Assembly (NCBI RefSeq): GCF_032854445.1
Contig: NC_088297.1
Span: forward strand, 9,324,163 to 9,388,162
DNA from: Liolophura sinensis
Taxonomy: Eukaryota; Mollusca; Polyplacophora; Chitonida; Chitonidae
Reading direction: 5' to 3'
DNA: 64,000 nt
Part shown: positions 22,450 through 34,374 of the stretch, in pieces
Numbering within the stretch: the stretch's first letter is position 1
How the letters are laid out: the number at the start of each line of letters is the position of its first letter
The notes under the pieces: model-generated
What the model was told of the DNA's origin: nothing
Databases searched by the model: none
What the model saw: the letters and a program-made list of their open reading frames with translations, nothing else
Translations under genes and position numbers: made by a program

Positions 22450-22565
22450 ATTTTATTTATTTATTCGATTGGTGTTTTACGCCGTACTCAAGAATGTTTC
22501 ACTTATACAATGGAGGTCAGCATTATGGTGGGTGGAAACCTGGCAGAGCCTGGGGGAGCTTTTAC
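22450..22565 (-). mobile_element. SINE family 1, 5'-truncated copy
   Basis: On the plus strand: 'ttatttattcgattggtgtt', 'cgccgtactcaagaatgtttc', 'cagcattatggtgggtgg', 'cctggcagagcctggggg'. It ends before the tRNA-like head. Confidence 0.85.
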
Positions 22566-22827
22566 ATGTACTGAGGATTGTCCCTGTATTGGAACTTAGA
22601 ACTCATCACCAGGCTTACGTGTACTTTACCTTGTGATAGACTCTATATATATACGCTCTATGTAAAGTGATATATACATTTGTATGTAGGCTTGAAGCAT
22701 GTAATGTCGAAGACAGTTTTTCACTTTAGCAACAGCAGTCAGGTTTATAGATGCAGCAAACCTGATTGCTCAAACTAAACCACTGTCAGGTACCTGATGA
22801 AACTCCTTTATACCTAAAGCTTCAGAG

Positions 22828-22935
22828 GCCTCTATGGCCAAGATGGTTAGTTTGCCAGCGCGGCACAATGACCAAGGAGCCTCTCACCAATACGATCGCT
22901 GTGAGCTGAACATTCGCCATTAACATGTACCCTGG
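22828..22935 (+). mobile_element. SINE family 1, head fragment
   Basis: 'cagaggcctctatggccaag', 'gccagcgcggcacaatgacc', 'aggagcctctcaccaatacg', 'atcgctgtgagctgaac' match the tRNA-like 5' end. No tail. Confidence 0.7.
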
Positions 22936-23426
22936 AAGTGATACATGTGTAACGTGGAACGACATAAAACTTGTGTCACAAATACAGCATCTGTTTATCA
23001 TGCACTGGACATCGGAACAAGGTAGCCAACAGTTCCTATCTTCCTAGACTTTTCCCAAGATCACCTGTTGGCTGACAGATTTCGCAAACCACGCTGGAGC
23101 GTTTATCTGTGTCAGACGTCTCGGAAGGCCATGGTAAGTTATCTTCTAACCTTGTACATCAAAAATGTAGACATGAACCATTTTATACTGAATTTATAGT
23201 TTCTGGTAATCTAGATTTTCTATCTTTCAGGTGATGATGGTACATATAAGCTCGTGTCTAGAACAGATTCCCTTGACTCTTGTGTAAGTTAGTACTGAAT
23301 GGATAATTGTTCCCACGCTTACATTTCAACAGTCAAATTGGTGTCTTTCACCATCAGTGTAGAACTAACCCTTCCATGTAAATGTATCTGCTTTATGTAC
23401 TCGGAACCATAGGGTTATATTTCAGT

Positions 23427-23671
23427 TTTACCCTAATTCTTCTAATTTTTGGGACAGATATTAGAAGCGCAGAAAACAGTATATTATGTTTATTTATTGA
23501 GGCCCGCTTTTTGAAATAAATAAGATATGAGTACACCTACTCTTTGTTCATTAGATGGTCTAACCATGTGGGAAAAAAAGAAACTAAATTTTCCTGCTAA
23601 AGTTACATGTACATACATATTGGCTGAAAGTAGCAGACCAGGTGTCCCAAAAATTAGAAGAAATAGGTAAA
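23427..23671. mobile_element. MITE, about 245 bp, copy 1
   Basis: The left end 'taccctaattcttctaattt' + 'ttgggaca' is the inverse of the right end 'tgtcccaaaaattagaagaa' + 'ataggta'. The inverted ends are about 28 bp. The interior has 'ggtctaaccatgtggg' and 'attggctgaaagtagcagac'. It is shared with 26898-27117 and in part with 17706-17772. Confidence 0.75.
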
Positions 23672-23679
23672 TATCAATT

Positions 23680-24714
23680 AAATGAAGTATTATTACGTGT
23701 ATTTTGAGGATCAGTAACATGATTGTTAACGTGATGGAAATCATGTTTAATTACATGTAACAGTTTCAGTGTAATAAGTGTAGTACATGTAATAATAAAT
23801 CAAAGAACTGACTGAAGTTAGGAATCATTGCTATGCTTGCATCTTACCAAAATGTGAAATTTGATATAAATGGTTGTTGCTGAACCCCAGTATTTACATG
23901 TAGCTTTGTAAGGCAAATATACCAGTTTGGACTTCCTGGGCAATAAACTATAGGCAGTATAGGGGTGTTACATTTTCACATTTATAAGTTATCTAATCCT
24001 CTGTAGAATCGATCCAAGATGAAGGTTTGAGATCAATATTTACGTGTGTCATTTCATTAAATGAATGGACTGCTCAAAAACTGTAGATTACGGTCAAATT
24101 TTCGGAATCATCATTCCGTATATTTGCATGTAAGTCAAATGAATAAGCATGCTACCAAAGAAGTGATCAAGTTGTAGGGCAGTCACTCATGTTAGTATAT
24201 TTGTATGTACCTTTTCATCTAACAACTGCTTGTTCTGCGAGGTCTCTTAACACCTACTTAACTTAAGTGAAGCTGACTTCTTTCCAAACACAGAACTACA
24301 TGTGCATTGTGGAAGGGCTTTTAATAGCTGTGACAAAGATTTTTAGAATTCTTTTACATGTTGAACGGTTATTTGCTCTCGTTTAGTAACAATAATCTTT
24401 TCTAAACAGCAGACATGATTTTTTTCCGCTTTTTCTTTGTTCAGTTTCGATTAATTTACCTGTTTTCCGTTTTTTTTTTTCTGTGTAGTAACATTTTGTA
24501 AAGTTCCGATTTATTTCCTCAAAATAAAGTCGAAGATTCTGTCAATTTGCCGATGCATGGCTACCGAAATCTGGCATTGCCGGAGGTTATAATGTTATCT
24601 GAATGGAGTCTATTGTCCAGTCAGATCGTGTGTTTCATTAAGCCGAACTGTTTCAACCAATCGGGAACAAGATACCATTATTCGAAGGCAGAAGCAGAGC
24701 CAGCCCGGTCAAAA
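23680..24714. other. Intronic spacer, no gene seen
   Basis: No recognisable gene, RNA or repeat. It lies in the presumed long intron between exon B1 and the BEN module, just upstream of the second hAT relic. T-rich runs occur at 24418-24480. Confidence 0.4.
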
Positions 24715-25645
24715 ATGGCGGCAACGTCTCGGAGTATCGTGGATCGATCAGATAAAGATTTTGATGCGCGTACAGTGGACAAGGGGTTGAAAAACATCTG
24801 GAGGTGGGATTGGCTTGAACGGAAGGTCGAAGGGGAATACGTGGGAAAATTCATGAGGAAGATAACATCAGCCGGTTTGGCTTTCTGCGAGTTGTGCCAC
24901 AAAGATGTGCATTATGGGGGTTGCGGATGGAAGGCGCTAGCACAGCACATCGGCCAGAAAATTCACTGAGATAACCTGAAATTACGGTCGTCTAACTACA
25001 GTCTATCTGGTAAGTTCTGTTCCCTTATCAACATTCAGGGTGGAGTAAGGTTTAGGGGTCCTCCAGTAAGCCCATTGTAGTCGGACAATAGAGGCGGACT
25101 TGAATGAATGGAGTGACGTAGAGGGCCGACGGACCGTTATTCTTTACCAGTTCCACCTGTGCAGAGATGATCACGTAGTAAGGGAGGTAACTCCCCACTC
25201 TTATCTTCTGCTTGTTGGTCAGCTTTTTGAACTTTCCGTTAAATATCAGGCTGTTCTGTCCTGTTTCCATGGACCCCAGGTTGAATCTTCCTTCAATGTA
25301 ATGAATGACGTCATTGATGCCAAATCTGGGAGACTCAACATTGAAACCTACCAAGCCATACAAAACATAAAATGTGGTTTGAAAGCTTCTGGTAAATCTG
25401 CTGTGGAGTATTTCAAGAAGAGGGACCATCTCCATGATAAGGTTGATCACACTCTTGTGAGGAATGTCAAGCGATCATTCAGCCAGTATAAGGCCATTCT
25501 TGAAGAGAAGAAATCAGTTGCCACAGAAAAACAGAAACAGCTGGACATTAGGGCACAGAGCACTTTGACGAAAAGGAAAGCCAAGGAGTTGTGTCAAAAG
25601 GCAGCCAAGAAAGCCAGAGTGGAACACCATGGTGCCATTGAATGA
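24715..25645 (+). pseudogene. hAT transposase relic: N-terminal finger and C-terminal dimerisation piece, core deleted
   Basis: ATG 24715 opens 85 codons (MAATSRSIVDR). The end of that frame, FCELCHKDVHYGG...ALAQHIGQKIH, is a C2-H2 BED-like finger. A TGA at 24967 stops it, but the same frame continues in family-like sequence to a good donor (ctg|gtaagt) at about 25011. From about 25085 a second frame ends at 25645. It contains LSCFHGPQVESSFNVMND and KSAVEYFKKRD, resembling the hAT C-terminal dimerisation region, then a Lys-rich tail. The roughly 400-500 residue catalytic middle is missing, since only about 115 bp separate the pieces. A GC-rich end-like stretch (25905-25985) may mark the 3' side of the element. 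Confidence 0.65.
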
Positions 25646-26175
25646 AAAACTGGACAGTTGTATTCTGTGCCATAACATGCCAATCTAAACATTTGACTGA
25701 AAATGACCTGTACACTACTAACAATGTCTGAACCAGAAAAAATCTGTTACATGTATTAAATTTTGGCTTTGGTACAAAAATGCATTCTTCTCTCTGTCCA
25801 GAAGATTAGAGTTCTGTGGGGACAAAGCAGATGGGAAAATCTGTAAGTCAGAAAACAGTGTTGGTTTTCTTCATATTTTACAGGATTCTAGTTTGATTTC
25901 AATAGCCAAAAACGTCCCAGAATCCATTTTCAGCCACGCAGATTTTTCTACCTTCCGGGGCCTAGGCGGCCCCTGGACCCCGGCCTTTTTGCGCTATGAT
26001 AGTAAATTTCAGCTATTTTCTTGGTTCACCACAATCATGTCTGAAACAGACATGCTTTTTCTTTTTTTTTTATTTTCTTTATTACATTGATTGCATCATT
26101 GTTGCCTTTTACATGTGGTTTAATTCAGGCAGAAAATTATCTGTTAATACATGTTGTACTAACTCTTATTTTCCA

Positions 26176-26390
26176 ATGCGGTCGCTGTGAGTTCAAGTCC
26201 ATCTCATGCTTGCTTCCTCTCCGGCCGAACGTGGGAAGGTCTGCCAGCAACATGCTGATGGTCGTGGGTTTCCCCCGGGCTCTGCCTGGTTTCCACACAC
26301 CATAATGCTGGCCGCCGTCGTATAAGTGAAATATTCTTGAGTACGGCGTAAAATACCAATCAAATAAATAAATAAATAAATAAATCTTTT
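26176..26390 (+). mobile_element. SINE family 1 copy, head partly lost
   Basis: 'atgcggtcgctgtgagttca', 'cctctccggccgaacgtggg', 'gggtttcccccgggctctgc', 'gctggccgccgtcgtataag', 'gtaaaataccaatcaaataa', with an AAAT tail. The first ~50 bp of the tRNA-like head are missing. Confidence 0.92.
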
Positions 26391-26897
26391 ATTTTCTTTA
26401 TGTGTTTTTTGTGTAGTTTAGTTGAGGCAGAACATTTTTCTGTTAGTACTAATAATTTTAACACAATCTCCCCAAATGATGATATAAGTTCCTGTGACTT
26501 TAATTTTAAAAATGAAAGTTTAAAATCAGTTTTCATATCTTTGTGAACGACCTAATTATTAAACAAACAGATCATTGAGGGTTATGTCTTAAAACGTAAC
26601 AGTCTGTGAGCGTGCTGTTTTAAAACAAAGGGGAACAAGCGAGTTTTGAAACCTATCACAGGGGTATAAGTTCATGCTTGCTGGAGGCATTTTGAGTTTG
26701 GTTGGTCTGGAAACCTTTTCAGTTTTCAGTTTTCAGTTTTTCGATCCTTTGTTTAGCAGAATGCTTCAGTAGTATTATGTTCAGTGTGACCCGAAAGAAC
26801 AAAAACATTGACAGAAATTATACTGACTACAGACAGTTTGTTTGCCCGGTCATTCATCTATTTGAAAAGCCGGTCAGGTGGTTGAAATTCTCAGTTA

Positions 26898-27117
26898 CCG
26901 TAATTCCTCTAAAATTTTGGACAGATACTAGTAGAGTTGAAAGTAGAATGTTACATTTCTTTACCAGCTTTTTGGAAGAGTAAATACATGAGTCTGTTCA
27001 CTAAATGGTTTAACCATGTCGGAAAAAGAAACTCAATATTCCTATACTCAGAATTACATATTTATTGGCTAAAATGAGCAGACCAGGTGTCCCAAATTTG
27101 AGAAGAAATAGGGTATG
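26898..27117. mobile_element. MITE, about 220 bp, copy 2
   Basis: Ends 'taccgtaattcctctaaaat' and 'gtcccaaatttgagaagaaa' are imperfect inverses. The interior 'ggtttaaccatgtcgg' and 'attggctaaaatgagcagac' match copy 1 at 23427-23671. Confidence 0.7.
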
Positions 27118-27299
27118 TGCACTAGTGAGTTAGACATTGTTTTCTATCATTGGCATACAATGTTTAGTTCATAAGACTGGTTCATTTGATTTATTTATAT
27201 TTATTTATTTTTGAAAATGCTCAGTTCCACTCAGTAAATCTGTTCTAACAAATGTGTTCATTTTTTTTTTATGACAGACATTGTTTGTCAGAGAAACAG

Positions 27300-27549
27300 A
27301 TATTATGACAAACACTTCATCTGACCATAACAGAAAACCCCAACATATCTTGGGCTCAGTAAATCATGACACCAAAACTGTTGTTGACCACAAGGGCCCA
27401 TCACTAAGGGAAGACACACTACCACATGGGTCTAGTTCGTTACCGTACAAAGTGACTGAGGATGGTGAAGGCCGTGGCCGAGTAACACAGTACGAGCACT
27501 CAGACAGGGTCAGAAAGGACATGGTGCATAAGTGCAGCAACAAATTCTT
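27300..27549 (+). CDS. BEN-module exon 1 (linker exon)
   Basis: The chosen acceptor is 'gagaaacag|at', the only nearby AG that keeps the phase-1 frame open from exon B. It gives DIMTNTSSDHNRK and ends KCSNKF in phase 2 before 'gtgagt'. Upstream AGs at 27277 and 27290 would run into a stop if entered in phase 1. 250 nt. The content is polar and charged with no domain. It joins cleanly to 29134. The main uncertainty is the exact acceptor and whether exon B1 is the true upstream partner. Confidence 0.6.
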
Positions 27550-28186
27550 GTGAGTCTTCACAATTTGAATGGCATTTCTTTACAAGTATATGTACTTTAT
27601 TTCACCTAAAGTTCAGCAGTTTACTTGATTCTTGCTACTGATTGATCCCATCTTATAGGGCCACTTATGGGATACATGAGACATGGTTTTTGTTTTTTTG
27701 CTACATGTTGTGTTATGTGTCTGTAAATATGGCTTTAAACTGTAGTTTCCTAAGGCCCCAGCGGTCAAGCAGGGGTAAATTAAGTAGTCTGACGTGGGGA
27801 AGGCAACTGTGATAGCTGTCAAAATAACTTTGCTGTAGGGTAGAGCCAGAGTTGGAGGCGCCAAGCTGGTACCGCATTTGATTAATTTCTTATGAAAAAC
27901 TTGGCACCAAGGGCTCTTCTGTATGCTTCTGAATGTGCATTTTTACATGCCAGTCTTCAGTAGAAGTACAGTAAATTTGCAATGTGTAAAGTATACGTGG
28001 TTAGAAGTTTTTCCTTTTTTCGCAAAAGCGGAAGAGTAAAATGTGGCTCCATTAATAGGGTTACAATGATTTTGGACAAGAAAACCTGTAAAATTTGTAC
28101 AGGAATACATTGCTCAAGAGGGGAATATTTGCTTAAACAGGTTGGTTGCAAGCTGTTTAAAAAAACATAATTTCTGTTGTTATGTG

Positions 28187-29052
28187 CTGGATTGGAGCCT
28201 GCAACTTTATTGTGTCAGTCCTTGCTGGCGATCCAACTGCCAGAGCAAGATTGGAGCTTGCAACTTTATTGTGTCAGTCCTTGCTGGCGACCCAACTGCC
28301 AGAGCAGGATTGTAGCCTGCAACTTTATTGTGTCAGTCTTTGCTGGCGACCCAACTGCCAGAGCAGGATTAAAGCTTGCAACTTTATTGTGTCTGTCCTT
28401 GCTGGCGACCCAACTGCCAGAGCAGGATTGGAGCCTGCAACTTTATTCTGTCAGTCCCTGCTGGCGACCCAACTGCCAGAGCAGGATTGGAGCTTGCAAC
28501 TTTATTGTGTCAGTCCTTGCTGGTGACCCAACTGCCAGAGCAGGATTGGAGCCTGCAACTTTATTATGTCAGTCCTTGCTGGTGACCCAACTGCAAGAGC
28601 AGGATTGGAGCTTGCAACTTAATTGTGTCATTTCTTGCTGGTGACCCAACTGCCAGAGCAGGATTGGAGCCTGCAACTTTATTGTGTCAGTCCCTGCTGG
28701 TGACCCAACTGCCAGAGCAGGATTGGAGCCTGCAACTTTATTGTGTCAGTCCTTGCTGGTGACCCAACTGCCAGAGCAGGATTGGAGCCTGCAACTTTAT
28801 TGTGTCAGTCCTTGCTGGTGACCCAACCGCCAGAGCAGGATTGGAGCCTGCAACTTTATTATGTCAGTCCTTGCTGGCGACCCAACTGCCAGAGCAGGAT
28901 TGGAGCCTGCAACTTTATTGTGTCAGTCCTTGCTGGTGACCCAACTGCCAGAGCAGGATTGGAGCCTGCAACTTTATTATGTCAGTCCTTGCTGGCGACC
29001 CAACTGCCAGAGCAGGATTGGAGCCTGCAACTTTATTGTGTCAGTCCTTGCT
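28187..29052 (+). repeat. 59-bp minisatellite, about 14.7 units
   Basis: The unit runs gagcaggattggagcctgca + actttattgtgtcagtcctt + gctggtgacccaactgcca. Since 59 is not a multiple of 3, the three frames cycle into one another every three units, and all three are stop-free. This creates several overlapping open frames that I regard as artefacts. It lies 82 bp before the next exon. Confidence 0.97.
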
Positions 29053-29133
29053 CCTTATAAAGAGGAATATATACACTCAGTATTTATCAAGAATCGGGTG
29101 CTATAAACTGATGACTGTTTTTGTCTGTGACAG

Positions 29134-29205
29134 GCCCTTTCATCCAGATGAATATGTGAAAATTGGAGATGATACAGAGCCTCTGTTGTTAATACCCAAA
29201 GAAAG
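29134..29205 (+). CDS. BEN-module exon 2 (72 nt)
   Basis: Acceptor 'ttgtctgtgacag'; donor 'gaaag|gtattt'. It enters and leaves in phase 2. Translation: PFHPDEYVKIGDDTEPLLLI then PKE, joined to R of the next exon. It supplies the acidic stretch immediately before the BEN domain. The frame is consistent on both sides, which supports the exon despite its small size. Confidence 0.75.
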
Positions 29206-29532
29206 GTATTTAAATTATTAAAGGGAGGACAAAACAGAAACTGACTGGTGACTGTGTAAGATAAGCAATCCTAGGCCTGGCAGAAGTTTAGCATTGTTAA
29301 TAAATTTCCTGTGTACTCAACTGTGATCAGTGTTGTACATGGACATATAGCAGATAATGTCAGGGCTCAAAATACATGCAAACACTTGATCCCAGACATG
29401 TAGGCTCAGTTTGCTTGCAACAGTCGCAGCTGTAGTAAGGGCTGTCATGGGGCATGCTTTCATAACGTGCGGTTGTATATTTCTAACCTTCAGGCAAGTT
29501 GTTTATTGGCAGCTGGAAAATCTACTTTTAGA

Positions 29533-29599
29533 AGTCTAAAACTTCTTCCACAGGGCTGGAAAATCTACTTTTCCAGCTCTGTGGAAGAAGTTTTAGACT
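29533..29599. repeat. Near-perfect hairpin, 31-bp arms, 5-nt loop
   Basis: The left arm 29533-29563 (agtctaaaacttcttccaca...) and right arm 29569-29599 pair with about one mismatch around the loop 'tctac'. It is intronic, between BEN-module exons 2 and 3, and transcribed with that gene if the gene model is right. Confidence 0.85.
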
Positions 29600-30120
29600 C
29601 AGAATCTCCGATCTCCACTGTTAGTCAAGCTGATTATGTAAGCCTTAAAACTGAGCTTTCTGTCACAGAGATTAGGCCTGGGTTGCCAAAGACTCTCATA
29701 TGTCTTCCACAAAATTGATATGCCTATTTGTGCATCACATACATGTATATGGCACAGTTTGTCATTATTTTGCCAGAGGTCAGTGATTTATGTCACTCAT
29801 AAAAGTGACCACTGTCGTATACATATGTTAATCTACAATCAGATAAATAAATACATACAATGTATAAAATGCATATCTGTTTGTCACATGTGGCAAAGTT
29901 CGTCAGTAACTTGCCAGAGGTCAGTGGCTTATTCCAAACCATCAAGTGGAAAATAAACTTGAGTGTAGTGTTAAAAAAACACAGCTGAATAAATAAACCA
30001 AATACTGACGTGTAAAGTTCAGCTGGTGTTTTTACTTAGCCAGCCAATATTACATAAATTCATGTCAGGAACAACCAAAATTTTTTTCCTCAAAGAAATA
30101 AATAAATGTTTGTGTTTTAC

Positions 30121-30411
30121 AGATATATCATTGCCAGAAAGAAGAATAGTCCTTCCTTGTTCATCAAGAAACTGATTGATGAGTTCTTTACCACAGAGGA
30201 ACTCGTGTTCTCTAATGAGTTCGGCAATGGATCTTTAGTTCTCAAGGATGGGACTATCATGCGGATGCGTCGCCTTGACCCTAGGAAGATCAAGGCTATC
30301 AAGGAGACCATGGAAAAAGAATTTCCGGGACAAAGAAACAATGCGTCAAAATTCTTGTCGGAGAAAGCACGGAAGATGCGATACTGTTACAGACAAAGGC
30401 ACAATATTTGA
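30121..30411 (+). CDS. BEN-domain terminal exon
   Basis: BEN domains bind DNA or mediate protein contacts in chromatin factors. Acceptor 'tgtgttttacag'; the first base completes Arg. The exon then reads YIIARKKNSPSLFIKKLIDE, FFTTEELVFSNEFG, and LDPRKIKAIKETMEKEFPG, followed by a basic end and a stop at 30411. The order Lxx-Lld-x-fFt-xeEL-xxSN-G...LDpxKi-xaI...fP is the BEN pattern. It covers nearly the whole exon (about 95 residues). It is the last exon of the BEN-ending transcript A1-B1-27300-29134-30121. An AATAAA lies near 30694. Confidence 0.78.
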   Translation, partial: RYIIARKKNSPSLFIKKLIDEFFTTEELVFSNEFGNGSLVLKDGTIMRMRRLDPRKIKAIKETMEKEFPGQRNNASKFLSEKARKMRYCYRQRHNI

Positions 30412-33400
30412 GTCCCAGATTAGTTTCTGCGTTTTTGGTTTGTATTGTTTGGAAAACACATTTTAGTCATACACAGGGCTTTGAATTCTGAGCTGAGCTA
30501 AAAAAAAGAAGTGTTGTTGTTAGGCTTAAAGAGCCGTTCCTCTTAGGGATGTGTTTCATTCATCAGTCTGACTGATGCAAATTCAAGGTGAGATGTCCCT
30601 ATATGTCGGAAGTCATGCCCAATCATGTGGGCTGAAATGATTTGAAAACTGGCCTCTAGATACATTATCACCTTATGTGACAGCACTAGAATCAAATAAA
30701 ATCTGTCAGCAATGGTTTTCTCCTCCTCCAGTTGTTTTGGGCTTTTCCACTAACCTTGAGCCCCATCAGTGACATAAGGTTCTGGTGACCTCAATCCATG
30801 ACCATGAATTTCTGTAATGACCTTCAGTTCTTCACGTGGCCATTAGAAAATGTTTGGAATGTACCTCATGCCCTGGGATCACAAAACAATCTTGGGCTTG
30901 GTCGAAATTTTAAATCACTTGAAAAATTCTTATTTGTTGTGTAACAAGATCGAAATATTGCTCAACAGTGTAATTTTTGGGTAAGTTATTGTAATACAAA
31001 TTTCAGAAAAAATAACAGAAAGGAACAAACCAAGTTTAATGATTGAAATTTTTACTTGAGTATAATGTTGCTTGTTGATCCCTGGGCCAGGAGACTAAGA
31101 TTATATATGTACACTTAAAGCCAAGATCTCACCACCAGGGCTGTAAATTTGAGTGTGAAAGCATATAAGATGATGAGAGAAATTCAGTCATTTCCATGCA
31201 GAGTAAAGCCCCACGTAATTAATGCATGTATAACTTGATGATATGGAAGGAAGGTGAATCAGGCGTGAATTGCCCATCCTGTAGCAAAATGGGACAAATT
31301 TAACAAAGGTGTTGGGATGAAATCCCAATGTGGCCAAGAAAACAGCTGACGTGCCGAAATTTCAGCATCTATTCTCATTTCACCAAGTTAGATAATGATA
31401 AGTACTGTTCATTGTGAACGCTGATAAATTTGCTGATTTAATTGCCAAGAGTTGCTTATCTTGCACAGAGACCTCTGAAACATTGTTGATGTGATGTTAG
31501 TCCAAAGATTCCTTAGGTCTTTAAGAGGCATTTCGTACATAACTTAAATACCGGCTACGTATTTGTTAAAAGTCCCCCAAACATGCAGAATGTGTCTGCA
31601 CGAGAATGTACAGGTCAGTGTGATTCGTAGAATACATGTATCAACCTTCTGGCTTGTGGTTTTTTTATCCTGTTGTCCTGTTTTCAAAATATCCTGTCTG
31701 AGCATAGCTTAAAATTTTACATGTTTTTATAAACTCATCTCATTGTGTAGCCATATACAGTAGATGAAATGTACTGAGGCCGCTTGTTAAGGGAAGAAAA
31801 CATGGAGAAGAACTTTGTTACTTGTTTGTTTTTCTGTTATTTTATTCATTTTTTGTATCCAGTGAGTGTCAGTGAAAACAAAAAAAGGCTATATAATGGC
31901 ATTGAATTAGATCCTTAACCTTCTAGTTACATGACTGTTATAAGGTAAAGCCTTTATTGGTATTTGTGGTCATTATTTGTTTTGACCAGTTTTGGAGGGT
32001 GATAATTTCATCTGTTATCTTGCTTTAATAACACACATACAGTTTATACTGTGTTGTGTTCCTGAGCGTGTTGAAATAAATGTTATCAAGTTTTCAACTG
32101 ATGTGGTTTTGTTATTCTCCTCTATGGATTTTGTGTTTGCATTATACCTTAATTAATCATTATGTTTTATGTAAAGCAATGTCAGTGCCAGTTAATTTCT
32201 TCCATGCCTAATTCCTACCCTTAAAGAAATGATGTGGTTAGTTACTTCCTTTCATGCTATGTTTTTTTTTTTATAGTAGGTATTTTCATGCTTCACGTGA
32301 ACCATTCACATGAACAGTTACTTTCTTCGCTGCTTAGTTCCCATTGGGAATTTCTCTCGGGGCATTTTCATGCCTTCATGTAAAACAATGTCATGAAGAT
32401 TTGGACTGAGGAGGCGAAAATGACACGTGCGTTGCACATATCAGTATTGTCGATTCTTGGTATTTGGTAGAAATATAAGGTCAAATGCCTGTCTCTGGGG
32501 GGTGTAGGTTGAAAACTCAGATTTAGAAGTGCCAAATTTTTAGCACTAAAATCTGTCCTCCATGTATACCAAGAATTGTAATTTAATATAAAGAATACGA
32601 AAGCCAATTTCCATCTGACATCCACTGATTTGTTCGCCGAATTTACATTACGTTCTTGTTCCTGATTCACCTAAGCATAGGTTGAGTTATCCCTTAGCTC
32701 AGAGTAGAAACGTTGAGTTATCCCCTCCAAGGTCGGATTTGAAGTATTGAGTTACAGGAAACAACGAGTTAATAGAAGAGATCAAAATGCAAGAGATCGA
32801 TATTGCACATATATGGAACAGTAGTAGTGACACACGAAATATCGTACGACAAATGTACGATAAAAAATGTCGTGTGCCGCTTTGTGAAGGTGGCCTCTGG
32901 TGTGTATATGGTAAGTGATGTTCGACAGTGGAGTATGTCTTCTGGAGAATGATTTCATTTGAATTTGCATCCTGTTTATGTTATTTATGAACTTTATGGG
33001 AAATTTGTATACATGTATACGATTGCTATAGTGATGGGTGTTCTAGTTGACAAATTGTATCATTAACAAATTAAGCGCTTCGACGATGTGCCAGAATGTG
33101 TAACACCACAGAAGACTTGCACGATAGATAATAAGAGGAGAGCAGATATATACACCTGTTTTCCAGTAGTTGAGTCCGAGAATTCAAAATTCACATATAA
33201 ATTGACAAACCTTGCCAAACTCGAAGAATAAGTATCTCAAATGCAAAATGTAGAACTTTTTTTTTGATGTATAGATGCATACATGTGCGGCTTATTTTGT
33301 AAGATTGGCCAGTGTTCGTAACGTGTAAAGTGCATTCCTTGGAGGATGCCCTTCTTTCTGTTGTATCAATCCTACTAATTGCACTTTTCCATGCAGCGAC

Positions 33401-33849
33401 TGTGGAGATGTTGCACACAGTGTTTACATTTACATGGTTATTACCGTTGCATTAACAGTCACTGAGATCAGTATATTGCTGATTATTCAACTGAACACGT
33501 TGATATAGGAATTGTGTTGCCCGCAAAAACGTGTCTAGTTAATTATCTACGACAGGTTGTTTCCGTTTATTGGTATATTTTCTCCGTGTGTAACTTCATG
33601 GAGAAAGTCATGCACCTTTTCGGATAAAATGGGCACATAACATGGCCTTGAAGGACCAGTCCATTACATTTTGGTGGTGATCAAGATCTGGATGCATGAG
33701 TTCTTCCAGATAATGCACAGTGCATATTTTTGTCTTTTGTCATGTATATAGTGCCTAGCACAGTATTGTCCCTTTGTTGGAACTTGTTATCTTTTCAAGA
33801 ACATTCGCGCTTGATTGTGTAAACGTGGATAAATAGTCAACACTGTATT
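30412..33849. other. 3' flank of the BEN exon; no further gene seen
   Basis: Probably 3' UTR and then intron sequence of the longer isoforms. AATAAA occurs near 30694 and 32076. I see no recognisable domain, RNA gene or repeat family in the rest. Confidence 0.4.
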
Positions 33850-34175
33850 GCTTGACGTATTGTCTGACAGCAGATTGGCGCTCGATATATAGGGTAAAAC
33901 GTCAGCATCGAGTTATTTACCATCATATATGTATCTCACAGCAAGTTGCCGTTTTATATAGTTGACAAATTTGTAAAAGTCAATTTGGTTTTACTTAGTG
34001 TAATATTTGACAGCAAGTTGGCGTTGTATATAGTAGATATGCGTGTGGAAGTAAACATGGTTGAATTTAGCCTGATATCTGACAGCATTTTGACGTTTAG
34101 TATAGACATACACGTATACTTATAAATGACAGTCAACTTATAGTATTGCCTAACGTGATATCACATCTGGCAGCT
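33850..34175 (+). repeat. Degenerate about 70-bp tandem repeat
   Basis: The motif 'atctgacagcaagttggcgt' or close variants recurs near 33864, 33936, 34004, 34076 and, weakly, 34160. The units between are diverged. Confidence 0.65.
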
Positions 34176-34230
34176 TTTAAACTACTGCTGTTGTTGCTGC
34201 AGTTGCAGTCTTATCTTGGTAATTGTTACA

Positions 34231-34374
34231 GGCGAGACTCTCACAAGGCTCAAGCGGCATTCCTACCCTACCCTCAGAAGGTTTCTCTCGTCTCCGAGTG
34301 CAGTTGCCCGAGTCTATGGGCCATCAGGAAAGTGGAGTGTGCGCGAGCATTACCATCAGGCTCCCTGACCTTAG
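34231..34374 (+). other. Possible additional exon, no domain
   Basis: A good acceptor (tggtaattgttacag) and a donor-like 'cttag|gttagt' bound about 144 nt. Entered in phase 1 it reads GETLTRLKRHSYPTLRRFL and stops before the donor; another frame stays open through it. I do not recognise either product. It is GC-richer than its surroundings. Listed because of its splice-like borders only. Confidence 0.25.

Noticed and set aside
28187-29052. CRISPR-like array
   Set aside because: Units are directly contiguous with no unique spacers, and the window is eukaryotic.
28177-29221. Several overlapping open frames of 69-155 codons with repeating 'QSLLATQLPEQDWSLQL'
   Set aside because: They are translations of the 59-bp minisatellite. 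All three frames are open simply because the unit has no stop codon.
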